Shown one piece after another: positions 54,905 to 63,871 of a stretch of DNA of 64,000 nucleotides. A program made the translations under genes and the position numbers. The DNA lies in the NCBI RefSeq assembly GCF_016598595.1, contig NZ_CP066786.1, positions 2,255,501-2,319,500 on the forward strand. The letters run 5' to 3'. Origin of the DNA: Martelella lutilitoris. Its GTDB lineage: Bacteria; Pseudomonadota; Alphaproteobacteria; Rhizobiales; Rhizobiaceae. Each line of letters opens with the position of its first letter. The first letter of the stretch is position 1. The notes under the pieces were generated by a model. It saw only the letters and a program-made list of their open reading frames with translations, made no database searches and had not been told where the DNA came from.

Positions 54905-57553
54905 TCACCCCTCCCGCAGCATCTCCCACACGGCCGCCACCAACTGCTTCAGATTATACGGCTTCGGGAGAAACCCGAACTTGGCGTCATCCGGCAGGTT
55001 TTTCGCAAAGGCGTCGTCGGCATAGCCGGAGACGAAGATGAATTTCAGTTCCGGATATTCCTTGCGCGCCTCGCGCAGCAGCGTCGGGCCGTCCATTTCC
55101 GGCATGACCACGTCGGAGACGACGATGTCGACCGCGCCTTCGAGCTTTTCCAGGATCTTCAGCGCATGCACGCCGGTATCGGCCTCGTGCACGGTGAAGC
55201 CGCGCATTTCCAGCATGCGCTTGCCCGAGCGGCGCACGGCGTCCTCGTCTTCCACCAAGAGCACCACGGCCGACTGGCCGGTGAGGTCCATATCCTCCTC
55301 GCGCGGGGCTTCGTTGTCGCTCTCATTGCCCTCGGAGAAGGCCGAGGCGATCGGCTGGCCCTTGTGGTCTTTCGGCGCTTCGACCGTTTCCTCTGTTCCG
55401 ACGCGCACATGGCGCGGCAGGAGGATGATGAAGCGGGTGCCCTTGCCGACCTCGGAGACGGCGTTGAGGAACCCGCCCGACTGGGTGACGATGCCATAGA
55501 CCATGGCAAGGCCGAGCCCGGTGCCCTTGCCCACATCCTTGGTGGTGAAGAAGGGCTCGAAGATCTTGTCCAGCACTTCCGGCGGAATGCCCGTGCCGGT
55601 GTCGGCGACTTCGATTTCCACGTAATCGCGTTCCGGCACCTCGCGCAGGCCAAGGCTCACGACCTCGCCGGCTGCGATATTGCGGGTGCTGATCGTCAGC
55701 GTGCCGCCGTCCGGCATGGCGTCGCGCGCATTGACGCAGAGATTGGTGATCACCTGGCCGAACTGGCCCGGATCGGTGCGCACCGGCCAGAGATCGCGGG
55801 CAAAATCGGTCGTCAGCCGGATATCAGATCCGCCGGTCAGCCGCTCGATCATCATCCGGTTGTCGCCGATGACGTCGTTGAGATCGACCACTTCCGGCCG
55901 CATGGTCTGCTGGCGCGAGAAGGCCAGCAACTGCCGCACCAGGCCCGAGGCGCGGTTGGCATTGCGCTTGATCTCGACCAGATCGGCGAATTCCGGGTCG
56001 GAGGCGCGCGACTGCAGCAGAAGATGATCGGCCGACAGGAGAATGGCCGTCAGCACATTGTTGAAGTCATGGGCGATGCCGCCGGCAAGAGTGGCGACGG
56101 CATTGAGCTTCTGCGTGCGCGCCATCTGCGCCTCGAGCGCCTTCTGCTCGCTGATCTCGATGACATAGACGAGCGCCACGGCATCCGGCCCGCAATCGCG
56201 CGCGGCATGGACGAAAACCCGGAAATGGCGGGCGTCATCGCGCGCATGGCGCACCTCGAAGGGGGCGATCTCGCCCTGCCCGTCGGCGGCAGCCGCCAGC
56301 GCGTCACGCGCCTTCTGCCGGTCGCCCTCCTCGATCAGCCCGCCGATTCCCGCGCCCCGGCCCACTTCCTCGCGCTTCAGGAGGTCGCTGAACATGGCCA
56401 GGAAACGCGCATTGGTGGTCAACAGGCGACCGTCGCGATCAAGCGTGGCAATCGCCATCGGCGTGTCGTCGAAGAAGCGGCCCTGTCCGGCAAGGCCCGT
56501 CTCGGCGTCCCTGCCTTCCTCGCGCTTCAGCACCACGGTGCGGCTTTCGGCCGGGTGGCCGTCGCGGCCTCCGGTCATGTCATGCAGCAAGGTCACCGGC
56601 ATGTGACGCCCGGACGGCAGACGCAGCGAGGCCTCGACCGTCTCGCTCAACCGCTGCCCCGGCTCGGCCTCAAGCGTGTCGAGAAGGGTCATGCCCTCGC
56701 CGCCGATCACATCGGCAAGACGCACCGTCCCGGCGACGAAACCCGCCAGGTCGATGCCGAGCCAGCCGGCGAGCGTGGCGTTCAGATAGCGGATCTTGCC
56801 TTCGCCATCTGAGGTCAGAAAGCCGACCGGCGCATGATCCAGATAATCAATTACCTTCTGCAACTCCTTGAAATAGCGCTCCTGTTCCTGCCTCTCCTCG
56901 GTAATGTCGGAGATCTGCCAGATGTTGAAATTGCGGGTGTGGGCGCGGCTGTCGGTCACCGGAAAGAAACGGGCGCCGAGGCGGTACCAGCGCGCCTCCC
57001 CCTTGCCCGAAAGCGGGTGCGCCAGGCGGAACTCCTCCTGGTCGTCGTCGCCGCCGCGCACAGACTGCGTCAGCCTGTAGAGCACTTCGGAGCTCTCCGG
57101 CTCCTCCGACAGCAGGGCCTCTAGACTGGGCGGCAGGCCGCCATCCGTCGCGCCTGTCAGCCGGCCATAGGCCGCATTGGCGTAGACCATGCGGTCACGG
57201 TGGTCGGTAATGACAACGGCCTGGGGGAACTGATCCAGAAACGGACCGGCAAAGCTGTTCTGCCGGGCGCCGGGAAAGAGCTGGGCCAGGCCGGTCAGCA
57301 CGGCAAGGCCGAAAAACACGCCGAGAACCGCGAAAAGCCCGAGGATCGCGAGCAGGATATCCTCCGGCAGATAGCCGCGATACTGATAGCCGATGGTGAC
57401 GATCACCGCCAGAATGAGCAGAACCAGCGCAAGCTTGGCGACAACGCCGGAGCCGGGCCCTCGCCTGATGACGGGCTTGGCAGCCTTTTCGCTCTGTCGA
57501 TCCATTGCAACCTCATCATCTGCGCTTTCCGGCGGTAAGTCACGGAAGCGCAT
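54905..57553 (-). CDS. cckA: hybrid histidine kinase/phosphatase CckA
   Basis: An 882-residue inner-membrane kinase that controls the master cell-cycle regulator CtrA through ChpT. Two N-terminal membrane helices (about 40-56 and 64-90) are followed by PAS-type domains (about 100-480), a HisKA domain with phosphorylated His495 ([11 protein letters not shown]), a HATPase domain and a C-terminal receiver with Asp814 ([11 protein letters not shown]). The layout is that of alphaproteobacterial CckA. The start at 57553 is uncertain; Met codons at 57634 and 57505 are in frame. No CtrA box (TTAA-N7-TTAA) was seen upstream. Confidence 0.93.
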   Translation of the reverse strand: MRFRDLPPESADDEVAMDRQSEKAAKPVIRRGPGSGVVAKLALVLLILAVIVTIGYQYRGYLPEDILLAILGLFAVLGVFFGLAVLTGLAQLFPGARQNSFAGPFLDQFPQAVVITDHRDRMVYANAAYGRLTGATDGGLPPSLEALLSEEPESSEVLYRLTQSVRGGDDDQEEFRLAHPLSGKGEARWYRLGARFFPVTDSRAHTRNFNIWQISDITEERQEQERYFKELQKVIDYLDHAPVGFLTSDGEGKIRYLNATLAGWLGIDLAGFVAGTVRLADVIGGEGMTLLDTLEAEPGQRLSETVEASLRLPSGRHMPVTLLHDMTGGRDGHPAESRTVVLKREEGRDAETGLAGQGRFFDDTPMAIATLDRDGRLLTTNARFLAMFSDLLKREEVGRGAGIGGLIEEGDRQKARDALAAAADGQGEIAPFEVRHARDDARHFRVFVHAARDCGPDAVALVYVIEISEQKALEAQMARTQKLNAVATLAGGIAHDFNNVLTAILLSADHLLLQSRASDPEFADLVEIKRNANRASGLVRQLLAFSRQQTMRPEVVDLNDVIGDNRMMIERLTGGSDIRLTTDFARDLWPVRTDPGQFGQVITNLCVNARDAMPDGGTLTISTRNIAAGEVVSLGLREVPERDYVEIEVADTGTGIPPEVLDKIFEPFFTTKDVGKGTGLGLAMVYGIVTQSGGFLNAVSEVGKGTRFIILLPRHVRVGTEETVEAPKDHKGQPIASAFSEGNESDNEAPREEDMDLTGQSAVVLLVEDEDAVRRSGKRMLEMRGFTVHEADTGVHALKILEKLEGAVDIVVSDVVMPEMDGPTLLREARKEYPELKFIFVSGYADDAFAKNLPDDAKFGFLPKPYNLKQLVAAVWEMLREG

Positions 57554-57857
57554 ATTCTCTGCATCTCTTCTTCTGCGGAAAAGGCGACCGACGCCCCTCC
57601 GCCCGGCATGCGCCAGGCCGCCCGCGAGGGGCAAGCTTTAGTCATTCTGACGCGTCAAGATAGGCTGAAATGCTTAAAATTGGGTATTGGACGGGCGAAT
57701 CTCTACAGAGGACGGCGATGCCCTGCAGTTCTGCCTTGAAGGCGCCCGCCAAAAAGTTGATATTCCGGTCACAACGCGCTTGAAACCCTGGCGCGAAATA
57801 CGAAACCGGCCACAATTGATTCCGGCTCCTTGAAGAAGACTGCCGAGCGAAAGACAT
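57554..57857. other. cckA/FliO-like divergent intergenic region, 304 bp
   Basis: Lies between the divergent cckA and FliO-like genes; about 80 bp may be coding if cckA starts at 57634. No hairpin, repeat or clear factor site was found. It must contain both promoters. Confidence 0.6.
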
Positions 57858-58232
57858 ATGATGGGAAACATGACCTTCAGCAACGCCATTTTCGATTTCC
57901 CGCTTCTGTCGCTGGGCGTCATCGTGCTGGCCGTTCTGGCGATCTGGTTCCTGCTGCGCCACAGGCCGCCATCCCCCTTCATCAAGGGCGGAAAGAACAG
58001 AAGGCCGCGGCTCTATGTCGTCGACGCTGCTGCCGTCGACGCGCGCAGGCGCGTCGTGCTTGTGCGGCGCGACAATGTCGAGCATCTGGTGATGATCGGC
58101 GGACCGAACGACATCCTGCTCGAAACCCGGATCCCGGCCCCCATCGGCACGCGCCACAGACCCGAAACGGCTCAGCCGCCGGCAAAGAGCGAGCAGCAGG
58201 CTCCGGCCAAGGCGCAGCCAGAAGCCGAGTGA
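57858..58232 (+). CDS. FliO-like flagellar biosynthesis protein
   Basis: A 124-residue protein with one N-terminal membrane helix (about 15-34), a basic loop (RHRPPSPFIKGGKNRRPR) and the FliO-type segment RRRVVLVRRDNVEHLVMIGGPNDILLETRI. The tail is Ala/Pro/Gln-rich. FliO helps assemble the FliPQR export gate. No other flagellar gene is near, so this is an orphan FliO-domain protein, as seen beside cckA in other rhizobia; its role in motility is inferred. The first Met is taken; Met at 57870 is also possible. Confidence 0.75.
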   Translation: MMGNMTFSNAIFDFPLLSLGVIVLAVLAIWFLLRHRPPSPFIKGGKNRRPRLYVVDAAAVDARRRVVLVRRDNVEHLVMIGGPNDILLETRIPAPIGTRHRPETAQPPAKSEQQAPAKAQPEAE

Positions 58233-58314
58233 TTCGCCAACAGGACGAACACCGCAGGCGATCGCGGGAGACCCCGATCGCAATGGGCATCGCTGCGACA
58301 GCCGCAATATCAAA

Positions 58315-58351
58315 CCAAAAGGCCGCGTCCTGATCGGGCGCGGCCTTTTGG
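58315..58351. terminator. bidirectional terminator between the FliO-like gene and dksA
   Basis: A 13-bp perfect hairpin (58315-58327 with 58339-58351), AAAA on one side and TTTT on the other, between convergent genes. Confidence 0.9.
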
Positions 58352-58360
58352 TGTGTTCTG

Positions 58361-58786
58361 CTATTCGTCGCGGTAGACTTTCTCGCGTCGCTCGTGGCGT
58401 TCCTGCGCCTCGATCGACAAGGTCGCGATCGGCCGCGCATCCAACCGCTTCAGGCCAATCGGCTCGCCGGTCTCCTCGCAATAGCCGTAGGTCCCGTCGT
58501 CGATCCGCCGCAATGCCGCATCGATCTTGGAAATCAGCTTGCGCTGACGGTCTCTCGCCCGCAATTCGATGGATCGGTCGGTTTCGGAAGAGGCCCGGTC
58601 TGCGAGGTCCGGATGATTGGCGCTTTCGGCGGCCAGGTTATCGAGCGTTTCGCGGGCTTCCCGCAAAATGTCATTTTTCCAGGCGATCAGTTTCGCCCGA
58701 AAATAGGCCCGCTGGTTGGGATTCATGAACTCTTCGTTATCGGAGAGAACATAGCTACTAAGATCAATGTTCTTGTTCAAAGCCAT
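58361..58786 (-). CDS. dksA: RNA polymerase-binding transcription factor DksA, zinc-less type
   Basis: A 141-residue regulator that binds the RNA polymerase secondary channel and acts with ppGpp. The coiled-coil has the tip region (SANHPDLADRASSETD) and the globular end reads GYCEETGEPIGLKRLDARPIATLSIEAQ. Of the four zinc cysteines of E. coli DksA only Cys103 remains; the others are Thr106, Ser124 and Ala127. Zinc-independent DksA forms are known in alphaproteobacteria and pseudomonads. The ATG at 58786 follows AGGAGA. rel and rpoZ, its functional partners, are also in this window. Confidence 0.94.
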   Translation of the reverse strand: MALNKNIDLSSYVLSDNEEFMNPNQRAYFRAKLIAWKNDILREARETLDNLAAESANHPDLADRASSETDRSIELRARDRQRKLISKIDAALRRIDDGTYGYCEETGEPIGLKRLDARPIATLSIEAQERHERREKVYRDE

Positions 58787-59188
58787 TCTCCTGAACAACA
58801 CCCCACGGGCGCTGTATATCCCAAACAAACCTGATAATTCAAGTCTCTGCTGTAAATTTGAGCAGCCCAATAAATGTTGAAAAAATAGGCCTGTTTTCCG
58901 GTTTTTCTGCGCGAAAAGAGGGCAACTGCCATAAAACATTCATCGAAGGCCGGCAACGCCCGGTTTTATGCGGCACACGGTCGATTCGTGTGTTCTCCGG
59001 CGCCTGCCTTGCCCGGATTGTGGCCGGGCGACGTGCCGCGCCGTTGCGGAATGGGCTGCGTCCGGCAATAAAAAAAGCAGGCGGGCTTGCCGAAATTTCG
59101 TGATAAGGACATGTTCGAACCCGCTGATCCGCCGGAAACGGCGGATTCCGCACCGCCGAAACCGCTTCATGCCGCTTCGAGATGAGCA
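58787..59188. other. dksA/sixA divergent intergenic region, 402 bp
   Basis: No open frame with a ribosome site was found. Features are a hairpin at 59011-59029 (GCCCGG with CCGGGC), an A-run near 59069 and a perfect 8-bp hairpin with a GAAA tetraloop at 59127-59146, about 40 bp before the sixA ATG. The latter would lie in its leader. Confidence 0.55.
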
Positions 59189-59707
59189 ATGTCGACGATC
59201 AGCCCTCACCCTGAACGGATCTATCTTTTCCGGCACGCGCAGGCCGTCTGGCCGGAACCGACCATGCGCGACTTCGAGCGCCCGCTGTCAAAGCGCGGCG
59301 TCGATGATGCCGCCGAAATCGCCCGCCGGATGAAGGCTGCGGGTTATGTGCCGGAGGTCATCCTTTCGTCCTCCGCGATGCGCTGCCGCCAGACCGCCGA
59401 TGCGGCCTATCGCGCGCTTGATCGCATTCCCTCCTGCCGGTTCATCGACGATTTCTATCAGGCCGCGCCGGTCACCTATATCGAGGCGATTTCCGACCAC
59501 GCCGACCGCCAGTCCGTGCTGATCTGCGGCCACAATCCCGGGATCGAGGAAACGCTCCTGATGCTCGTGGGCTACGAGGCCTTCAACGCCACCTGCCCCT
59601 ATGGCTTTCCCACCGCCGGCATCGCCGTGCTCGACCATGCCGGCGCGCAGCAACAGGCCGGCGACGGAGCGCCCGAATGGAAGGTCACGGCTTTCCTGGC
59701 GCCGTGA
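59189..59707 (+). CDS. SixA-type histidine phosphatase
   Basis: A 172-residue histidine phosphatase. The catalytic loop is LFRHAQAVW (RHxQ rather than RHG), with the second histidine in ICGHNPGIEE, as in SixA. E. coli SixA dephosphorylates a phosphohistidine of a phosphotransferase protein or histidine phosphotransfer protein. It starts 82 bp before ycjX on the same strand. Confidence 0.9.
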   Translation: MSTISPHPERIYLFRHAQAVWPEPTMRDFERPLSKRGVDDAAEIARRMKAAGYVPEVILSSSAMRCRQTADAAYRALDRIPSCRFIDDFYQAAPVTYIEAISDHADRQSVLICGHNPGIEETLLMLVGYEAFNATCPYGFPTAGIAVLDHAGAQQQAGDGAPEWKVTAFLAP

Positions 59708-59789
59708 ACCAGCCGGCGGCATCCTGCCTTTCAACCCGGCCCGGCCCTGCCTATATTGCGGTCAGAACCGGAAAAGGAAGCCGATCTTC

Positions 59790-61265
59790 ATGCCGATCCA
59801 CACGTCGCTTGGCGACAATGCCCGCATAACGCTCGACACGATTTCCGATCGCGCATCCGATCTCATCCAGCCGACGCTGCGCCTGGGCGTCACCGGGCTT
59901 TCGCGCGCGGGCAAGACCGTGTTCATCGCCTCGCTCGTCCACAATCTTCTCCATCGCGGACGGCTGCCGATGTTCGAGGCCATGCGTTCGGGCCGGCTTT
60001 CAAATGTCAGCCTCGACGAGCAGCCGGACGACCAGATTCCGCGCTTCGACTATGAGAGCCATATCGACCGGCTGGTGGATGACAGGATCTGGCCGGAATC
60101 AACCCGTGCGATCTCCGAATTGCGGCTGACCATCGAATTTGAAAGCGCCAGCCGCTGGAACCGGATGTTCTCGCGCGGCAGAATCGCAATCGACATTGTC
60201 GACTATCCGGGCGAATGGCTGCTCGACCTGCCGCTTCTCGGCCAGGATTTTCGTACTTTCTCGGCTGAAACCGAGGCGCGCGCGCAAAGCGGCGCACGCG
60301 CGGCGCTTGCCCGAGGCTGGCTGGAGACCTGCAACGGTCTCGACTATGACGCGCCGGCAGACGAAAAGACGGTCAGGGCCCTGCATGAGACCTTCACGAC
60401 CTATCTGACGGCCTGCCGGGCCGACGAGCACTCTCTTTCCACGCTGCCACCCGGCCGGTTCCTGATGCCGGGAGACCTTGAGGGGTCGCCGGCGCTGACC
60501 TTCGCGCCGCTTGCCGGTCTTGGCGAGGGCACGCCGAAACGCGGCTCGCTCGCCGCCCTGATGGAGCGCCGTTACGAGGCCTACAAGTCCGTGGTCGTCA
60601 AGCCCTTCTTCCGCAATCACTTCGCCCGTCTCGACCGTCAGATCGTTCTGGTCGACACGCTTCAGGCGCTGAGTCGCGGCCCTGAAGCGGTCGCCGACCT
60701 GGAACGCGCGCTCTGCGAGGTCCTCGCCTGTTTCCGGCCGGGCCGCAATAGCTGGCTCTCGTCGCTGGTGCGGCGGCGCATCGACCGGGTTCTGATCGCC
60801 GCGACCAAGGCCGATCACCTGCATCACGAAAGCCATGACCGGCTTGAAAAGCTGACGCGTCGCCTCGTCGACGATGCGGCAAAGACGATCGGCGCCTCGG
60901 GCGCCGGCATCGAGGTGATGGCGCTCGCCTCCGTCCGGGCCACCCGCGAGGCAACGGTCGAAAGCGGCGAAAGCCTGTTGCCGGTGATCGTCGGGACGCC
61001 GATGGAAGGTGAGAAGATCGGCTCGGAAACCTTTGACGGAAAACGGAAAACGGCGATCTTTCCCGGTGACCTTCCGGCCAATCCGGATGCCTTTTTCCGG
61101 CTGTTGCGGCGCGGCGGCAAGGCGCCGGACAATCTGGCGGATATCAATGCCGTGCGATTCCGTCCGCCGGAGATCGACATCGAGGGCCAGGAGGGGCGGC
61201 TTTCGATCCCGCATATCCGCCTCGACCGCGCCCTGCAGTTCCTTCTGGGAGACCGGCTGGCATGA
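59790..61265 (+). CDS. ycjX: YcjX-family GTPase-like stress protein
   Basis: A 491-residue P-loop protein. Walker A is GLSRAGKT, the G3-like loop is DIVDYPGEW, and TKADHLHHESHDRL is the G4-type box (TKAD). YcjX is a dynamin-like GTPase induced with the phage shock response in E. coli, where it is next to ycjF, as here. The ATG at 59790 is the first with a usable ribosome site; the frame stays open to 59601, inside sixA. Start of ycjF overlaps its stop (ATGA). Confidence 0.9.
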   Translation: MPIHTSLGDNARITLDTISDRASDLIQPTLRLGVTGLSRAGKTVFIASLVHNLLHRGRLPMFEAMRSGRLSNVSLDEQPDDQIPRFDYESHIDRLVDDRIWPESTRAISELRLTIEFESASRWNRMFSRGRIAIDIVDYPGEWLLDLPLLGQDFRTFSAETEARAQSGARAALARGWLETCNGLDYDAPADEKTVRALHETFTTYLTACRADEHSLSTLPPGRFLMPGDLEGSPALTFAPLAGLGEGTPKRGSLAALMERRYEAYKSVVVKPFFRNHFARLDRQIVLVDTLQALSRGPEAVADLERALCEVLACFRPGRNSWLSSLVRRRIDRVLIAATKADHLHHESHDRLEKLTRRLVDDAAKTIGASGAGIEVMALASVRATREATVESGESLLPVIVGTPMEGEKIGSETFDGKRKTAIFPGDLPANPDAFFRLLRRGGKAPDNLADINAVRFRPPEIDIEGQEGRLSIPHIRLDRALQFLLGDRLA

Positions 61266-62329
61266 CACCCAATGATCCGCGCAAACCCGGCGCCTTCGAC
61301 ATCGAGGAAGAAAAGCGCGAAGCAGAGAGCGTCCAAAGGCGAAAGCCGCGTCATTTTGACGATCCGGACGTCAGGATGACGCCGGATGAGGAGGACCCCT
61401 TCCTGCGGGAAGCGGAAACCATCGCCGCCGAAGAAGACGAGCCGCCGGTCGCGACCATGAAGAAGCGCGGCTTCTCCTTCTCGAAACTGGCTGCCGCCGC
61501 CTTCGCCATCGTCCTGTCGCTGGCAATCGGGCTCTGGATCGACGATCTGGTGCGCAGCCTGTTCGCTCGCGCCCCATGGCTCGGCTGGCTTGCGCTCGGC
61601 GCGGTCATCGTCGGCGTCCTGGCCGCGATCGTGGTCGCGACGCGGGAGGCGATTGCGATCCTGAGGCTCGGCGCGATCCAGACCATCAAGCTGCGTATCG
61701 CCGAGGCCCACGCCGGCCGCGACGCGGAGGCCGCCCGCAAGGCCGTGGGCGAGCTGGCATCGCTTGTCGCCGGCAAGGCCGAAACCGCCCGCGGACGCAA
61801 GCGCCTCGGCGAACTCGAGGAGTCGATCATCGATGCCCCGCAATTGGTGGAATTTGCCGAGCGCGAAATGATGGCGCCGCTCGATATCAAGGCGCGCGCG
61901 CTGATCCTCAACGCCTCCAAACGCGTCTCCGTGGTCACCGCCATCAGTCCGCGCGCGGCGGTCGATATCCTCTATGTCTTCTACGAATCGATCCGCCTGA
62001 TCCGCAACATGGCCGAGCTATACGGCGGGCGACCGGGTTCGATCGGTCTCTTCCGGCTGATCCGCGACGTGCTCGCACATCTTGCCGTCACCGGTTCGAT
62101 CGCCGTCGGCGACAGCCTCGTGCAGCAAGTGCTCGGCCACGGGCTCGCCTCCAGGCTTTCGGCCCGGTTTGGCGAAGGCATGATCAACGGGCTGATGACG
62201 GCGCGCATCGGCATCGCCGCCATGGATCTCTGCCGCCCGATGCCGTTCACCGCCCTCAAGCGGCCGGGAATCGGCGATTTCATCAACGATCTCGGCCCGG
62301 GCGAGAAGCGCGATCTCTCAACTCCCTGA
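61262..62329 (+). CDS. ycjF: YcjF-family (TIGR01620, DUF697) membrane protein
   Basis: A 355-residue protein with a long acidic N-terminal cytoplasmic part (about 1-75), two adjacent membrane helices (about 80-95 and 105-125) and a C-terminal DUF697 domain (about 225-345) that begins KRVSVVTAISPRAAVDILYVFYESIRLI. It overlaps ycjX by ATGA, so the two are co-translated and likely act together at the membrane. Function beyond envelope stress is not defined. Confidence 0.88.
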   Translation: MTPNDPRKPGAFDIEEEKREAESVQRRKPRHFDDPDVRMTPDEEDPFLREAETIAAEEDEPPVATMKKRGFSFSKLAAAAFAIVLSLAIGLWIDDLVRSLFARAPWLGWLALGAVIVGVLAAIVVATREAIAILRLGAIQTIKLRIAEAHAGRDAEAARKAVGELASLVAGKAETARGRKRLGELEESIIDAPQLVEFAEREMMAPLDIKARALILNASKRVSVVTAISPRAAVDILYVFYESIRLIRNMAELYGGRPGSIGLFRLIRDVLAHLAVTGSIAVGDSLVQQVLGHGLASRLSARFGEGMINGLMTARIGIAAMDLCRPMPFTALKRPGIGDFINDLGPGEKRDLSTP

Positions 62330-62442
62330 CCGCCCATCCACCCGCGATGCGCGCAGACAAACCAAAGCTTAACGTTTCCTCTTCATTCTTGCCGCTCAAC
62401 CGAAACCAGACCTGCCACGCGCAGTTGCCCGGAAACGCCAAG

Positions 62443-62991
62443 ATGAAACGACGGCCAGCACCCCTGTTCAGTTCCGCGATGATCGCCGTAGCCTTCGTCG
62501 CGGCCCTGCCCGCAAACGCCGCCGCGGAAAGCGCCGACAGCGCCTTCTTCCGCAAGGTGGCGGGCAAATGGTCGGGCCCCGGCAAGATCGTCGAGGGTAA
62601 GATGAAGGGCACCCGCTTCCGCTGCGAACTCGACGGGCTTCCCATCGAGGGGGAGAAGGACGGGTTCAAGCTCGACGGCAAATGTCGCGCGGGCCTGTTT
62701 TCCCACCCGATGACCGCCGTGTTCATTCGCGAGGAAGACGGTTACCGCGGTCGCTTTCTCGACGGCGAGGACGGCGACGGCCTGGAGGTGACCGGCGGCT
62801 CGGTCGAAGACGGCAAGGCGGTGATCGAACTCAGACGCGAGGATGTCGAGGGCGCGCTGGTCACCAGCCTGAAAGGCCCGGAAGACCTCAACATCACCCT
62901 CCTGATCAAGGGCGGCACCCGCTACGTCCCGGTCATCGGGCTCTCGCTGAAGCGCCAGACGGACCCGCTTTCGGTCGGATCGATCGACTGA
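62443..62991 (+). CDS. exported protein of unknown function, 182 aa
   Basis: A protein with a signal peptide (RRPAPLFSSAMIAVAFVAALPANAAAE, about 1-28) and a beta-rich mature part containing KVAGKWSGPGKIVEGKMKGTRFRCELDG and DGEDGDGLEVTGGSVEDGKAV. The pattern resembles lipocalin-like or META-type barrels that bind hydrophobic ligands, but no family is sure. The ATG at 62443 follows GGAAACGCC. It is 113 bp after ycjF and convergent with folK. Confidence 0.75.
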   Translation: MKRRPAPLFSSAMIAVAFVAALPANAAAESADSAFFRKVAGKWSGPGKIVEGKMKGTRFRCELDGLPIEGEKDGFKLDGKCRAGLFSHPMTAVFIREEDGYRGRFLDGEDGDGLEVTGGSVEDGKAVIELRREDVEGALVTSLKGPEDLNITLLIKGGTRYVPVIGLSLKRQTDPLSVGSID

Positions 62992-62997
62992 TACGGC

Positions 62998-63510
62998 CTA
63001 GCTTTTCCACCAGTCCCCATCGTCGCTGACGGGATCGATGCCGCCCCTTTCCGCCTCATCACGCCATTCGACGACCGTGCGGCCCGCCACGACGAGGTCC
63101 GGAGCGATCTCGGAAAGCGGCACGAGCACGAAGCCGCGCTCGGTCATGCGCGGGTGCGGGACGGTGAGAAGATCGCTTTCCTGTCTGATGTCGCCGAAGG
63201 TCAGGATGTCGATATCGATGAGGCGCGGTCCCCAGCGCCTGTCGCGCACCCGTTTCAACCGTTTCTCGATATCGAGGCAGAAGCGCATCAATTCTTCGGG
63301 CGCCCGTTGCGTCTCGATCAGGGCACAGCAATTGATGAATGGCGGCTGTTCGACCGGCCCCCAGGGCGGCGTGCGATAAAGGCGCGAGACCGCGATGACC
63401 CGGGTCTGAGGGTCTGCGTCGAGAAGAGCCAGCGCCCGGGCCATGGCTTCGGCCGGTTCCCCCAGATTGCCGCCGAGGCCGAGCGCGGCGCGGATCGTCT
63501 CATTCGACAT
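62998..63510 (-). CDS. folK: 2-amino-4-hydroxy-6-hydroxymethyldihydropteridine diphosphokinase
   Basis: A 170-residue folate-pathway enzyme that pyrophosphorylates 6-hydroxymethyl-7,8-dihydropterin with ATP. Signatures are LGLGGNLGEP, RLYRTPPWGPVEQP, and RRWGPRLIDIDILTFG with the Mg-binding Asp pair, PHPRMTERGFVLVPL. The start at 63510 overlaps the end of folB by 11 bp; an in-frame Met at 63534 lies inside folB. Confidence 0.95.
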   Translation of the reverse strand: MSNETIRAALGLGGNLGEPAEAMARALALLDADPQTRVIAVSRLYRTPPWGPVEQPPFINCCALIETQRAPEELMRFCLDIEKRLKRVRDRRWGPRLIDIDILTFGDIRQESDLLTVPHPRMTERGFVLVPLSEIAPDLVVAGRTVVEWRDEAERGGIDPVSDDGDWWKS

Positions 63511-63871
63511 CGTAGGCGACCTTGGCCTCGGCATGGTCGAGAAGGCCGGGAACGGGGGCGGCGGGCTTGCGCACCGTCACTTCGATCCGCCTGATCGCAT
63601 CGTAGTGGCGCGAAACCGAAACGGCGATCGCATGCGCCAGCGCCTCGATCAGCTTGAAGCGGCGGCCGGTGACAACGTCCTTGGTGATGCGGTAGACCTC
63701 GCCGTAATCGACGGCCTCGGAGAAATCGTCATGCAACACCGCCGCCTCGTCCTCGATATGCATGATGATATCGACATAGAAGCGCTGGCCGAGCCGCTCC
63801 TCCTCCTCCATCACCCCGTGGGTGGAAAAGAAGGCGCAGTTTTTCAGGGTGATCACATAGCGGCCGTTCAT
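63500..63871 (-). CDS. folB: dihydroneopterin aldolase
   Basis: A 123-residue octameric aldolase that cleaves dihydroneopterin to the substrate of FolK. Conserved elements are KNCAFFSTHGVMEEEERLGQRFYVD and LIEALAHAIA, with Glu22-type and Lys-type catalytic residues in the usual places. Its ATG overlaps the folP stop and its end overlaps folK, so folP-folB-folK form one operon. Confidence 0.95.
   Translation of the reverse strand: MNGRYVITLKNCAFFSTHGVMEEEERLGQRFYVDIIMHIEDEAAVLHDDFSEAVDYGEVYRITKDVVTGRRFKLIEALAHAIAVSVSRHYDAIRRIEVTVRKPAAPVPGLLDHAEAKVAYDVE

Noticed and set aside
57554..57857. CtrA sites upstream of cckA
   Set aside because: No TTAA-N7-TTAA was found; one TTAA near 57674 has no partner at the right spacing.
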